This document shows positions 1 through 8,981 of a stretch of 64,000 nt of DNA, piece by piece. The number at the start of each line of letters is the position of its first letter. The stretch's first letter is position 1. The stretch lies in NCBI RefSeq assembly GCF_002868735.1, contig NZ_CP025613.1, positions 558,001 to 622,000 on the forward strand. Reading direction: 5' to 3'. The position numbers and the translations under genes are program-made. The notes below the pieces were generated by a model. It was given only the letters and a program-made list of their open reading frames with translations. It had not been told where the DNA came from and did no database searches. Source of the stretch: Niveispirillum cyanobacteriorum (GTDB lineage: Bacteria > Pseudomonadota > Alphaproteobacteria > Azospirillales > Azospirillaceae).

Positions 1-2
1 TC

Positions 3-890
3 GCTGGTATTGTCCGTATTGCAACGATGACGGAGTTCGCGGGGCGGACCGCCACACAGCAGGCTGTGACACCGGCGCATCTGGCCCAGGGTGCGGGTAT
101 CGGTGGCGTCGATCTGATAAGTGCGGCCAGTTTGTCCCTGCCGGCCGTCGGAGACTACTTCCGGGTGACGGGCACGACCAGCATCGCGGCCCTATCAGCC
201 CGAGGCGTTGGGCGGCGTGTCCTGTTGCGGTTCATGTCCCCCTTGCAATTGACCCATAATAGCACTTCCTTCGCCCTTCTTGGGGCATCAAACATTGCCG
301 TTACAACCAATGATCTGGCGGCCTTTGCCAGCGATGACGGAACCAATTGGCGCATGATCTGGTATTCCCGTGCTAGTGGTCAGCCTTTGGCCATGCCGGG
401 CTCGCTGCTCATTGGCACCCCCACAGTGGTGGGGTCGGCAGTAGGACAGATCGACTTTACAGGGATAGATTCCACTTTCGACGATTACGAGTTGGTCGGC
501 CATGGGATCAAGTTTTTAAATAACGGCAGCTCTCTGGCTTTCGATTATCGGGTCGGCGCCTCGACATGGGGTGGGCCGCAAAACGGCATGGCGATCCAGC
601 TGACCAACAGTGCTGGGATCACATCGGGGGCCTGGAGTGGTGCCATCGTTTCTAGCCAGTCAAATGCGGCCGGCAGTATCAGTGGCTTCGTTCTTCGGCT
701 CCTGGGCGCAAACTCGGCTGAGTCCAAAATTGTGCGGTCCTGGTCTGTCGCCAATACCACCGGCGATCACGGCATGCGCGATTGTGGCGCATGGTTGGGC
801 ACCAACAGTGCGGTTACCGGCATTCGTCTGTTAGGTTCCTCCAGCATCCTGGCTGGGACTTTCAAACTTTATGGTTTCCGGAGAGCCTGA
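3..890 (+). CDS. Phage tail-fibre-like protein, 5' end outside the window
   Basis: The reading frame is open from the left edge, and 295 residues are visible. The first visible residues, AGIVRIAT followed by TATQQAVTPAHLA, match the repeat found before the distal part of many phage tail fibres, of the form GIVRLAT...AVTP..LA. The ATG at position 27 lies inside this motif, so it is not the true start and the gene begins upstream. The rest is rich in Gly, Ser, Thr and Asn without catalytic motifs, as expected for a fibrous or beta-rich receptor-binding tip. The next small gene follows at once. A prophage or tailocin-like locus ending here is likely but cannot be confirmed from this side alone. 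Confidence 0.6.
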   Translation, partial: AGIVRIATMTEFAGRTATQQAVTPAHLAQGAGIGGVDLISAASLSLPAVGDYFRVTGTTSIAALSARGVGRRVLLRFMSPLQLTHNSTSFALLGASNIAVTTNDLAAFASDDGTNWRMIWYSRASGQPLAMPGSLLIGTPTVVGSAVGQIDFTGIDSTFDDYELVGHGIKFLNNGSSLAFDYRVGASTWGGPQNGMAIQLTNSAGITSGAWSGAIVSSQSNAAGSISGFVLRLLGANSAESKIVRSWSVANTTGDHGMRDCGAWLGTNSAVTGIRLLGSSSILAGTFKLYGFRRA

Positions 891-891
891 C

Positions 892-1212
892 ATGATGGTG
901 ATTATTGACGGAATGCCACGGCCTGCTACGCCCGAAGAGGTGGCGGACATCCTGGTGAAGCGGGCGGCAGCCGCCGTGCTTCGCGTGCCTGCCACCGTCT
1001 CCCAGGCACAGCTGCGCATCGCCCTTCACCGGCGGGGCCTGCTCGCCGCGGTGGAGGCTGCGGTTCGGGACACCGAAGATGTTGAACTCGCCATTCGGTG
1101 GACCGCGCCAACGGTGGAGCGTAACAGCCCTTTGCTGGTTGCAGTGACGTCTCAGCTTCGGCTGTCTTCGATGGACATTGATCAGATTTTCAGGGAAGCG
1201 GCAACGCTGTAG
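892..1212 (+). CDS. Small phage-tail-associated protein of unknown function
   Basis: A 106-residue protein follows the tail-fibre-like gene with no gap. I chose the ATG at 892 because GGAGAG ends about 8 bases upstream; an earlier ATG at 871 would overlap the preceding gene. The sequence contains the pattern VSQAQLRIALHRRGLL...VEAAV, then a segment ending LSSMDIDQIFREA. Short proteins of this pattern are common after tail-fibre genes in alphaproteobacterial prophages. No enzymatic motif is visible and the function is unknown. A role in fibre assembly would be a guess from position only. Confidence 0.5.
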   Translation: MMVIIDGMPRPATPEEVADILVKRAAAAVLRVPATVSQAQLRIALHRRGLLAAVEAAVRDTEDVELAIRWTAPTVERNSPLLVAVTSQLRLSSMDIDQIFREAATL

Positions 1213-1899
1213 ACAAAAGCTCACGCAGCTCGGCGCCTTCCCCGCCCACTATATCGCCCTCTGACCCCACACCATTCCCGCCCTGTCCCAGCGTTACCGG
1301 CATCCGCCCGCGCGGGTGCCGGCCCTGCACCCCGCATGTTTTTACGGGGAACGCCCTCCAAAGCCCGACCACCCCTCTCCAGCCCGGCTGCGCGACGGCC
1401 ACGGGCATCCCCCCGTTCAACCTGCCCCCCTGGTATCAAATCCCAACATCGAATGGATCAAATCGGGGGAGAGGGGATATGTTGCTAGCCTTAAGCGGGG
1501 AGTACCGCCCAGTGTCATGTCCGGCGCGTTATAACAATACCGGCATAACACGCGGCCCCTTCAGTATATTACTGTTATGCTCCCCCTTCCTATGATGGGT
1601 ACACATGGAGGAGCAGACCGCGACGTGAAAAAAATTCGTCGATCCCTGGGCGGAAGGGCCGGTACCGTAAGGGTTGCCGGCAGCAAGCACACCATGGTGC
1701 GCAGTTGAAAACACTGCCCGCCGGGAGCGGCATGATGCACAACATTCGAGACCGCCTCCAGGGACTGTCCCTCGGGCCGGACCGATCTTACCTGCACCTA
1801 ATCCCCGCCCAACGGGTGAGGCGGGGTACGCGGTCCTTCGGTCCCACCGGGCCGGCCCTCCATGCGGATAAAAACCGAATGGAACAGGGGGTCTCGAAC
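1213..1899. other. Gene-poor stretch between phage-like genes and the TonB receptor
   Basis: About 690 bases hold no convincing gene. The first half is C-rich with a CCCGCGCGGG palindrome near 1308. The second half, around 1550-1600, is less GC-rich and probably holds the promoter of the TonB receptor operon. A 27-codon frame (GTG at 1625, TGA at 1706) has GGAGGAG about 10 bases upstream and could be a leader peptide, but nothing else supports it. No attachment site or tRNA was recognised. Confidence 0.5.
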
Positions 1900-4179
1900 A
1901 TGACCAAGTCTCAACTGACGCTGCGCGCTGTGCTGCTGGCCGGTGCTGCCCTTGCCACGGCCATGCCGGCTCTGTCGCAAGAACTGATGCTGGAAGAGAT
2001 TGTTGTGACGGCGCGCAAGCGGGCAGAGAGCCTGCAGGATGCCGCCGTCTCCGTCAGCGCCTTCACTGCCGAGGGCCTGCAGCGCGCGGGGATCGGCGAT
2101 GTGCTGGAGGTGGTGAACCGGGTGCCCGGCTTCACCATGAATGCCGACAACGCGACCGAACCGAACATCTTCATGCGCGGCATCGGCACCGACATTGAAA
2201 GTGCCGCCAGCAGCCCCGCCGTCGGCTTCTTCCTGGACGATGTCTATCTGTCCCGCGCCCAGGGCACCAACCTGGAACTGTTTGATTTTGAACGGATTGA
2301 GGTGGTACGCGGGCCGCAGGGCACGCTCTATGGTAAGAATGTCGTGGGTGGCGCCGTCAACTTCATTACCAAGCAGCCGACCGAGGACCAGGACACCGTC
2401 GCCGAAGTGTCGGTCGGCAATTACAGCTTTCTGCAATTCCGCGGCGCCACTGGCGGTGCACTTGCCGACAATCTCTATGGCCGCATTGCCTTCTCCGCCC
2501 GTGGCCGCGACGGCTTTGCCTATAATACCTTCACCAAGAATGATGTGGAGGACCTGTCCTCCATGGGGGTGAAGGGCGCGCTGCGCCTTGTCGCATCCGA
2601 ACAGCTTGAAGTGACGGCATCGGCCGATTTCTCCCGCCGACGCAGCGACGGCCGCTGGATCGACATGGTGATCCCATCGGCCCACAATGTGCCCTTCAAG
2701 AACCCCGACCCGCGCAAGGGTCCCAACAATGTGGATGGGCGTCAGCATTCCGATGTCGGCGGCGGCAGCATCAAGGCAGTGTGGAGCCTGGAGAATGGCT
2801 CCATCACGTCGCTGACCGGCTATCGCGAGGCGACGTTCGAGGACAAGAACAACGATGCCGGTTCCTATCTGGACATGGACAAGCTACTGCGCGACGCCAA
2901 TGGCCGCATCCAGTTCGGCAAGATCGACCGGTCGAAGTTCAATGATGATTTCTACATCAACGCCAAGACCGAGGATGTGAAGACCTTCAGCCAGGAGTTC
3001 CGCTACAGCTCCGACTTTGACGGTCCGTTCAATGTCATGGCCGGCCTGTTCTATATGGGTGAGGATATCGGTCGTAACGAAGATGCCGATTACATCTTCG
3101 TCGATTACTTCGCGCAGGGGCGGGAGACGGCCCGCACCACCGCCAAGGGCGACACCTGGTCGGCCTTCGTCGAAGGCACCTGGGCCGTGACCGATACGCT
3201 GAAAGCCATTGGCGGCGTGCGTTATACCAAGGATATCAAGAAGTTCACGGTGGCCCGCGCCGCCTTCGGCGATTTCCTGGGTCAGGATTTCGAGGATGCG
3301 CAGGGCCGGCCCACCACGGCCTTCACGGCGGGTGACAAGCACACCTGGTCAGCCTGGACGCCCAGCGCCACCCTGCAATGGAAGACCAGCGACGATGTCA
3401 TGCTCTATGCAACCGTCGCCAAGGGCTTCAAGAGCGGCGGTTGGAACGGGGAGAATGCCAACAACCCGACCGAAGCCGCCGTGCCCTACAATCCCGAATT
3501 CGCCTGGAACTATGAAACGGGCATCAAGTCGCAATGGCTGGACAACCGGCTGCGCCTGAACCTGACCGGCTTTGTCGCTGATTATAAGGACCTGCAGACG
3601 CAGCAATATGTGATTTTCAGCAGCTCCCTGCCGCCCGACAATGTCATCGCCAATGCCGGCAAAGCGCGGGTGAAGGGGCTGGAGCTGGAACTGCTGGCCG
3701 TTCCAGTGGAGGGGCTGACCCTGTCGGGTTCCTACGCCCTGATGGATGGCAAGATTACAGGCGATCTGATCAGCACGGCGCTGCGCTATGACCCGTCCTG
3801 CTTCTGCTCCAAGCCGGTGCCCACCAACCTGAAGGGCAACAAACTGCGCCGTACGCCCAAAAATTCGCTTTCGGCGGGCGCGCAGTATGAGTTCCCGGTG
3901 AATGAAAAGGTCAACGGCCTGATCCGCGCGGATTACAGCTGGACCGATGGTTACTTCTTCGAGAACGAGAACAGCGACCGCACCTGGAACCCGTCTTATG
4001 GTCTGATCGATGCCGGCGTCGGTGTCGTGGCCGATGATGGGGCCTGGGAACTGATGCTGTGGGGCAAGAACCTGACGGACAAGCTGTATACGGCGGGCAA
4101 GACCGACGTTATCGGCTCTGTCCTGGCCTCCTACGCCCCGCCGCGCACCTATGGCGTCACGTTGAAAGTCAAATTCTAA
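1900..4179 (+). CDS. TonB-dependent outer-membrane receptor
   Basis: A 759-residue outer-membrane transporter. The ATG at 1900 has AGGGGG 7 bases upstream and gives a clean signal peptide (residues 1-27, ending PALSQ). A TonB box (EEIVVTA) follows directly, then the plug domain (about 40-160, with VEVVRGPQGTLYGKN-type residues) and a beta-barrel ending in an aromatic residue (VKF). Such receptors import substrates too large or scarce for porins, using the TonB-ExbBD system. The nearby permeases and kynurenine-type enzymes suggest an aromatic or tryptophan-derived ligand rather than a siderophore, but ligand specificity is not readable from the sequence. It heads an operon with the next three genes. 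Confidence 0.9.
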   Translation: MTKSQLTLRAVLLAGAALATAMPALSQELMLEEIVVTARKRAESLQDAAVSVSAFTAEGLQRAGIGDVLEVVNRVPGFTMNADNATEPNIFMRGIGTDIESAASSPAVGFFLDDVYLSRAQGTNLELFDFERIEVVRGPQGTLYGKNVVGGAVNFITKQPTEDQDTVAEVSVGNYSFLQFRGATGGALADNLYGRIAFSARGRDGFAYNTFTKNDVEDLSSMGVKGALRLVASEQLEVTASADFSRRRSDGRWIDMVIPSAHNVPFKNPDPRKGPNNVDGRQHSDVGGGSIKAVWSLENGSITSLTGYREATFEDKNNDAGSYLDMDKLLRDANGRIQFGKIDRSKFNDDFYINAKTEDVKTFSQEFRYSSDFDGPFNVMAGLFYMGEDIGRNEDADYIFVDYFAQGRETARTTAKGDTWSAFVEGTWAVTDTLKAIGGVRYTKDIKKFTVARAAFGDFLGQDFEDAQGRPTTAFTAGDKHTWSAWTPSATLQWKTSDDVMLYATVAKGFKSGGWNGENANNPTEAAVPYNPEFAWNYETGIKSQWLDNRLRLNLTGFVADYKDLQTQQYVIFSSSLPPDNVIANAGKARVKGLELELLAVPVEGLTLSGSYALMDGKITGDLISTALRYDPSCFCSKPVPTNLKGNKLRRTPKNSLSAGAQYEFPVNEKVNGLIRADYSWTDGYFFENENSDRTWNPSYGLIDAGVGVVADDGAWELMLWGKNLTDKLYTAGKTDVIGSVLASYAPPRTYGVTLKVKF

Positions 4180-4194
4180 GCCAACGGAGGCCAC

Positions 4195-4965
4195 ATGGCA
4201 CGGGTCGGGATCATCGGGTTCGGGTTTGTGGGCAGCGGGCTTTACCGCTGGCTGGCCGGACAGCCCGACCGGTATCAGGTGGCCTTCGTCCATGCCCGCG
4301 ATCCGGACAGGCTGGGCGATGTGCCGGCGGAATTGCGGCTGACGGACCTGTCCACCGCACCGCCCGCCGATCTGGTGGTGGAGGCGGCGCATCCCGCGAT
4401 CACGGCGCAGTTCGGCGCTAGCCTGCTGTCGCGGTCAGATTACATGCCCTTGTCGGTGTCGGCCCTGGCCGATGATGAATTGCGGGCACGTCTGCTGGCC
4501 GTTGCCTCGGCCTATGGTCACCGACTGCTGATCCCGCACGGGGCCATGGTCGGGGTCGACAGCCTGTTCGAATGGCGCCGGCAATGGCTGGATGTCACTA
4601 TCACCTTCCGCAAGCCGCCGGCCAGCATCGAACCCGTGGCGGGTGCGGTGGCGGCGGGCGGGGAGCAGATCCTGTTCGATGGGCCGGTGCGGGAAATCGC
4701 GCGGCGCTTTCCCCGCAATGTCAACGCCATGGTCACCTGTGCCCTGGCCACCGTCGGCCTTGACCGTTGCCGTGGGCGCATGATCTCCGACCCAGCAGCA
4801 ACACAGCTGATGCTGCAACTGGAAGCCATCGGCACTGACGGCTCTCGCCTTTTCATCGAACGGCAGCAACCGGCGGCGGGCGTGTCGGGCAGTGAGATGT
4901 TTGCCTCCCTCTGCCGTTCCGTGGAACTGGCCCTGCGCCCGAAACAGGCGATGGAGTTCGTGTGA
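4195..4965 (+). CDS. Aspartate-dehydrogenase-like NAD(P)-binding protein, catalytic His missing
   Basis: A 256-residue protein with an N-terminal Rossmann motif (GIIGFGFVGSGL) and the signature FPRNVNAMV of the aspartate dehydrogenase (NadX/DUF108) family. That family converts L-aspartate to iminoaspartate with NAD(P). The family's catalytic His lies eight residues after the Asp of a DP pair; in the paralogue at 10706 it is His219. Here that position is Leu207, so ordinary aspartate dehydrogenation is doubtful. It starts 15 bases after the receptor gene and its stop overlaps the next start (TGATG), so it is part of the receptor operon. A role as an oxidoreductase on another amino acid or imine is possible. 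Confidence 0.7.
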   Translation: MARVGIIGFGFVGSGLYRWLAGQPDRYQVAFVHARDPDRLGDVPAELRLTDLSTAPPADLVVEAAHPAITAQFGASLLSRSDYMPLSVSALADDELRARLLAVASAYGHRLLIPHGAMVGVDSLFEWRRQWLDVTITFRKPPASIEPVAGAVAAGGEQILFDGPVREIARRFPRNVNAMVTCALATVGLDRCRGRMISDPAATQLMLQLEAIGTDGSRLFIERQQPAAGVSGSEMFASLCRSVELALRPKQAMEFV

Positions 4966-5855
4966 TGATCCCGTTCGGCTTCTTCACGGGCTTTGCCTTT
5001 CCGGCCACGGTCTTCATCATCATGGTGGGGATGGGCCTTGCCCTGACGGGGGCGGATTTCCGCCTGCTGGGCCGCGCGCCGAGGGCCGTTCTGGTGGGCC
5101 TGTCGGCGCAGCTGATCCTGTTGCCACTGCTGGCCCTGGCGCTGGCCACCCTGCTGCCCGTCGATCCGTTGGTGAAGGCGGGGCTGGTGCTGATGGCGGC
5201 GGCACCCGGCGGGGTGACGTCCAATGCCATCACCCTGGCGGCGCGGGCCGACGTGGCATTGGCCGTGGCCCTGACGGCCCTGTCCAGCCTGTTGGTCTGT
5301 ATCACCTTGCCCTTCTGGTCGGGGCTGGCGCTGGATCTGTTTCTGGCACGCGACGGGCAGATGCGCCTGTCGCCGCTGGAGGCGGGGCTGTCTCTGGCGC
5401 TGGCGACGGTCCTACCGGTGATGATCGGCATGGCGGTACGGCGCTTCCGGCCCGCCTTCGCCCTGGCCGTGCTGGCCCGGTTCCGGATGGTGGCCGTAGG
5501 CCTGATCCTGTTCATGTGCCTGACAACGACATTCTACAACCTGCATCACTTCACCGACCTGACCGTGGTGATGGAGAATGTGGGGGCGGCGGCGGCCCTG
5601 ATGCTGACCGCCATGGTGGGGGCGGCACTCTATGCCCGGTTCTGGCGGTTGGGGATTCAACAGCGGCTGACCATCACGATCGAGGTCGGCGTGCACAACA
5701 TTGCGGTGGCCCTTCTGGCTGCCTTCACCCTTTTGGGAGACCCCACAGTGGCGCGGCTGCCGCTGGCCTATGGTCTCCTGATGATCATCATGCCCTGGTT
5801 CTTCGTGGTGGCGGCGCGCCGCCGGATGAAGACCGACAAGGAGAGTGCATCATGA
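4965..5855 (+). CDS. BASS-family (bile acid:Na+ symporter-like) transporter
   Basis: A 296-residue inner-membrane protein with about nine hydrophobic segments and the family-typical stretch APGGVTSNAITLAARAD, which resembles the conserved Na+-site region of BASS proteins. Members carry organic acids with sodium. The ATG at 4965 shares a base with the upstream stop; a GTG at 4962 is an alternative. The 3' end overlaps the next gene by ATGA. It is translated as part of the TonB receptor operon, so it probably moves the receptor's substrate, or a product of it, across the inner membrane. Confidence 0.8.
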   Translation: MIPFGFFTGFAFPATVFIIMVGMGLALTGADFRLLGRAPRAVLVGLSAQLILLPLLALALATLLPVDPLVKAGLVLMAAAPGGVTSNAITLAARADVALAVALTALSSLLVCITLPFWSGLALDLFLARDGQMRLSPLEAGLSLALATVLPVMIGMAVRRFRPAFALAVLARFRMVAVGLILFMCLTTTFYNLHHFTDLTVVMENVGAAAALMLTAMVGAALYARFWRLGIQQRLTITIEVGVHNIAVALLAAFTLLGDPTVARLPLAYGLLMIIMPWFFVVAARRRMKTDKESAS

Positions 5856-7582
5856 AATCCGCCTTCCGCCTTTCCACCCTGTGCGCGGCCCTGGCCCTGC
5901 TGTCCGGCGCGGCGTTGGCCAGCGACGAACCGGCCAAGATTGATATCCGCGATCCCATTATTCAGCGCTGGTACGACATCACGCCTGACAAGATGCCCCC
6001 CATGCCGGCCCCCGGCACCTGGGGCATGGACAAGGCAACGGGCAAGTTCGTGCATCCCAAAGCGACGGAGGCCGTGCATGGCGCGCCCAGCTTTGACGGG
6101 CAACTGACATACTGGGACCAGAAGGATTACGCGCTGAACATGAAGGTGGAGGCGTTCTACCCGCTCTCCGCCTCGCCCTATCATGAGTGGCAGAATATCG
6201 TCGATTTCGGCGACCGCCGGATCATGTATGTCTATAACCGTCGGCATCTGAAGGTGTTCGACATCACCGATCCCCGGGATGCCAAGCTGCTGGCGACCAA
6301 GGGTTCCGACTGGGGCAAGGACGGGCCGACACCGGAACAGAACCCGTTCCCCGCCGGCGACGGCATCGGCGCTGCTTCCATTCAATGGAACGCGGCCCTT
6401 GGCAAATATGTCATGGTGCAGTCCTTCGAGGTGTCGCGCATCGGCATCCTGGAGGATAAGCGCAGCCAGCCCGACAAGGTGGATGCCATCCGCCATGCCA
6501 ATCACCTGAAGGGGTTCAAGGTCTATGCCATGAACGGCCCGCTGCCCGATCAGTGGGAACTGATCGCCACCCGCACCACCGACGCCGCCCACCCCGCCGC
6601 CCCCATCGGGCAGCAGCAGGGATCGGGATCGCTGGATGTGCCGGCCTGGTATGGCGGCAAATACATGTTCCTAGCGACCGCCCCCGACGACACCTATGCG
6701 CTCGCCGAATATAAGGATTATCTCTACAGCCCCGGTTATCAGGCCTGGGACATGTCGAACCCGGCAAATCCGAAATGGCTGTCCAACTTCGCGGCCCCCG
6801 GTCAGATCATCGGCGATGCCGCGCATGAGGCCGCCTATTTGAAGAATCCGCGCGCCGGTAACCGCACCTCCTGGATGGGGGCCCGCATGCCGCTGTTCAT
6901 TCCAAAGCCCGTAGAAAAGGGGGGCAAGGTCGCCTTCGCCGCCATGGCAGGTCTGGGCCTCTATACGCTGGATATCTCCGACCCGGCCAATATGAAGATC
7001 ATCGGCCATCTGGAGTTGCCGCCCAGCTTTGCGGGGACGGAGGCCGACAATGTCAATCTCAGCCAGTATGAGAAGACGGGCGTCATCTTCCTCAACGGCT
7101 ATCCCATGAATGACGAGTGTTTTGAGCCGTACAAGGACATCTACGCCATCGATGTCCGCGACCTGAAACACCCGAAGATCATTTCCACATTCCCACGCCC
7201 GACCCCGCCCAAGGAGGCTGCCTTCACCGATTTCTGTCAGCGTCGCGGCAGTTTCGGGCCCAAGCGGCCGGGCTACCATACCCAGCCGGGTGGCGGGCGT
7301 GACGGGCTGGCCATCTATGCCTTCTACAATGCCGGCATCCAGATCTTCGATGTGAAGGACCCCGCCAAGCCCGCCATCGCCGGCTATTACGTGCCGCGCT
7401 TCCCCAAGGATGGTGAGATCTTTGAAAGCGTGAAGGGCAACCTCGCCTTCGGCACCTACATCGAATATGACCGCAACATCATCTGGATGTTCACCAATCA
7501 CGGCTTCTATGCCCTGTCCAGCCCGCTGCTGGGGCCGGTGAAGGCTGGCGTGCCCGCCACGCCCTGGCCGCCCCGGGACTGA
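5852..7582 (+). CDS. Secreted LVIVD-repeat (beta-propeller-like) protein
   Basis: A 576-residue protein with a signal peptide (residues 1-25, ending ALAS) and at least four LVIVD-type repeats of the form xVFDITDPxxxx: HLKVFDITDPRDAK, GLYTLDISDPANMK, IYAIDVRDLKHPK and IQIFDVKDPAKPA. Such repeats build periplasmic or surface beta-propellers; no enzymatic function is established for the family. The start overlaps the BASS gene stop (ATGA) with AAGGAG upstream. It is the last gene of the receptor operon and is followed by a terminator. It may bind or process the imported compound, which is inference from position. Confidence 0.75.
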   Translation: MKSAFRLSTLCAALALLSGAALASDEPAKIDIRDPIIQRWYDITPDKMPPMPAPGTWGMDKATGKFVHPKATEAVHGAPSFDGQLTYWDQKDYALNMKVEAFYPLSASPYHEWQNIVDFGDRRIMYVYNRRHLKVFDITDPRDAKLLATKGSDWGKDGPTPEQNPFPAGDGIGAASIQWNAALGKYVMVQSFEVSRIGILEDKRSQPDKVDAIRHANHLKGFKVYAMNGPLPDQWELIATRTTDAAHPAAPIGQQQGSGSLDVPAWYGGKYMFLATAPDDTYALAEYKDYLYSPGYQAWDMSNPANPKWLSNFAAPGQIIGDAAHEAAYLKNPRAGNRTSWMGARMPLFIPKPVEKGGKVAFAAMAGLGLYTLDISDPANMKIIGHLELPPSFAGTEADNVNLSQYEKTGVIFLNGYPMNDECFEPYKDIYAIDVRDLKHPKIISTFPRPTPPKEAAFTDFCQRRGSFGPKRPGYHTQPGGGRDGLAIYAFYNAGIQIFDVKDPAKPAIAGYYVPRFPKDGEIFESVKGNLAFGTYIEYDRNIIWMFTNHGFYALSSPLLGPVKAGVPATPWPPRD

Positions 7583-7612
7583 GGCCCGATACAGCCTGAC
7601 GCATTCCCTCCC

Positions 7613-7650
7613 TGGGGCCGGATCGCCGAACGCGGCCCGGCCCCATTTTT
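7613..7650 (+). terminator. Rho-independent terminator after the receptor operon
   Basis: TGGGGCCGG (7613-7621) pairs with CCGGCCCCA (7637-7645), and five T follow directly. It lies between the LVIVD gene and the MFS gene, so the latter has its own transcript or depends on read-through. Confidence 0.8.
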
Positions 7651-7676
7651 CTGACCGACGATAGGGAGGAACCCCT

Positions 7677-8981
7677 ATGATCCGCGATCTCGACGAGGCG
7701 CTGGAAACGCTGCCCTTTGGCCGTTTGCGGGTGCTGGTTCTGCTGCTGGTGACAAGCATCATCGTGCTGGATGGGTTCGATATCCAGCTGGCAGCCCTGG
7801 CAGCACCTGCCATGCTGGCCGAATGGGGCCTGGACCGCGTCGCGTTCGGGCCGGTGCTGGCAGCATCGCTGGCCGGCATGGCGGCGGGAACGGCGCTGGG
7901 CGGCAGTATCGGCGACAGGATCGGGCGGCGGCCCGCCCTGATCGGGGCGGTGCTGTTCTTCGCGACCATGACGGCCCTGTCCGCCTTGGCCACTGGTCCT
8001 GTGACATTGGGCCTGCTGCGGTTGGCAACCGGCCTGGGCTTGGGCGCAGCGGTGCCCAATGCCACGGCCCTGGTGGCCGAATGGATGCCGCGGCGCTGGC
8101 GTTCCTACGCCGTCATGCTGGTGATTGTCGCCGTTCCTGTCGGTGGCATGCTGGGGGCCGCACTCTGCGCCTGGATGATCCCGGCTTTTGGGTGGCGCGC
8201 TTGCTTCATCCTGGGTGGGGTGGCACCGGTGCTGCTAGCCCTGATCATGATCATAACGCTTCCGGAATCACCCCAGTTCCTGGTAACACGCGATGATCGC
8301 TCAAACCATCTCCGGCACCTGGTGAACAGGCTGGCTGGAGATAATCGTTTTGATAATGTAACAATATTTCGCACCTCCGCTCCAACCCCTGGAAAGGGCG
8401 GGGTGGCAGAACTTCTATCGGTGCCGCTACGCGCCATCACCTGGCATCTCTGGGCCGGATTCTTCGCCGCGATGCTGGCGCTTTACGGATGCTTGAACTG
8501 GCTGCCCGTCCTGCTGTCGGGCTTGGGATTGCCCATGGATCAGGCCGTGCGCGGGTCTATGTGGTTCAATCTGGGCGGTGTGGCGGGTGCCCTGCTGGGG
8601 GCCTGGGCCGGCGGGCGGTTTGGCTCGGCCCGTTGCCTGTCGGCCTTGTGCCTGACAGGTGCCTTTATCCTGTCCATCGCCGCCATCGCCCTGGCCCTTG
8701 GCCATATCCCAGGTGTAACTGCCGCCATGGTGCCGGTCCTTTTGGCGGGTGGCGCCATCCTGGGGGTGCAGGTTGGGCTTTATGGCCTTGCCGCTGCACG
8801 ATATCCGACAAGCTGCCGGGCCGCCGGTATCGGCTGGGCCGCCACGCTGGGGCGCGGCGGGGCCGTGGTCAGCGCCCTGGCGGGTGGCTGGATCCTGGCA
8901 CAGCCCCTGGGCGCTGCCCTGTGGTTGGGGGTCCTGACCCTGGCGCTGCTGTACTGCTGGCGCGCGGTCAGGACCTTATAA
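7677..8981 (+). CDS. MFS permease, aromatic acid:H+ symporter (AAHS) type
   Basis: A 434-residue inner-membrane protein with 12 predicted membrane spans. It carries DGFDIQLAALAAP in helix 1 and GDRIGRRP in the loop between helices 2 and 3, both typical of the benzoate/4-hydroxybenzoate/3-hydroxyphenylpropionate permeases (PcaK, BenK, MhpT). AAHS members import aromatic acids with protons. GGGAGGAAC lies before the ATG at 7677. Its stop codon directly abuts the stop of the convergent FAH gene, with no spacer. In this context a kynurenine- or anthranilate-type substrate is plausible. Confidence 0.85.
   Translation: MIRDLDEALETLPFGRLRVLVLLLVTSIIVLDGFDIQLAALAAPAMLAEWGLDRVAFGPVLAASLAGMAAGTALGGSIGDRIGRRPALIGAVLFFATMTALSALATGPVTLGLLRLATGLGLGAAVPNATALVAEWMPRRWRSYAVMLVIVAVPVGGMLGAALCAWMIPAFGWRACFILGGVAPVLLALIMIITLPESPQFLVTRDDRSNHLRHLVNRLAGDNRFDNVTIFRTSAPTPGKGGVAELLSVPLRAITWHLWAGFFAAMLALYGCLNWLPVLLSGLGLPMDQAVRGSMWFNLGGVAGALLGAWAGGRFGSARCLSALCLTGAFILSIAAIALALGHIPGVTAAMVPVLLAGGAILGVQVGLYGLAAARYPTSCRAAGIGWAATLGRGGAVVSALAGGWILAQPLGAALWLGVLTLALLYCWRAVRTL

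Noticed and set aside
1625-1708. 27-codon leader peptide before the TonB receptor
   Set aside because: It has a GGAGGAG upstream but no conserved feature, and lies about 190 bases from the receptor start; too weak to annotate as a gene.
1705-1899. N-terminal extension of the TonB receptor frame
   Set aside because: The added 65 residues have no signal peptide, and the ATG at 1900 has a good ribosome site followed by a clear signal sequence.
1798-2748. Long minus-strand frame of 316 codons
   Set aside because: It lies opposite the TonB receptor gene and has no recognisable protein features; it is a GC-rich shadow frame.
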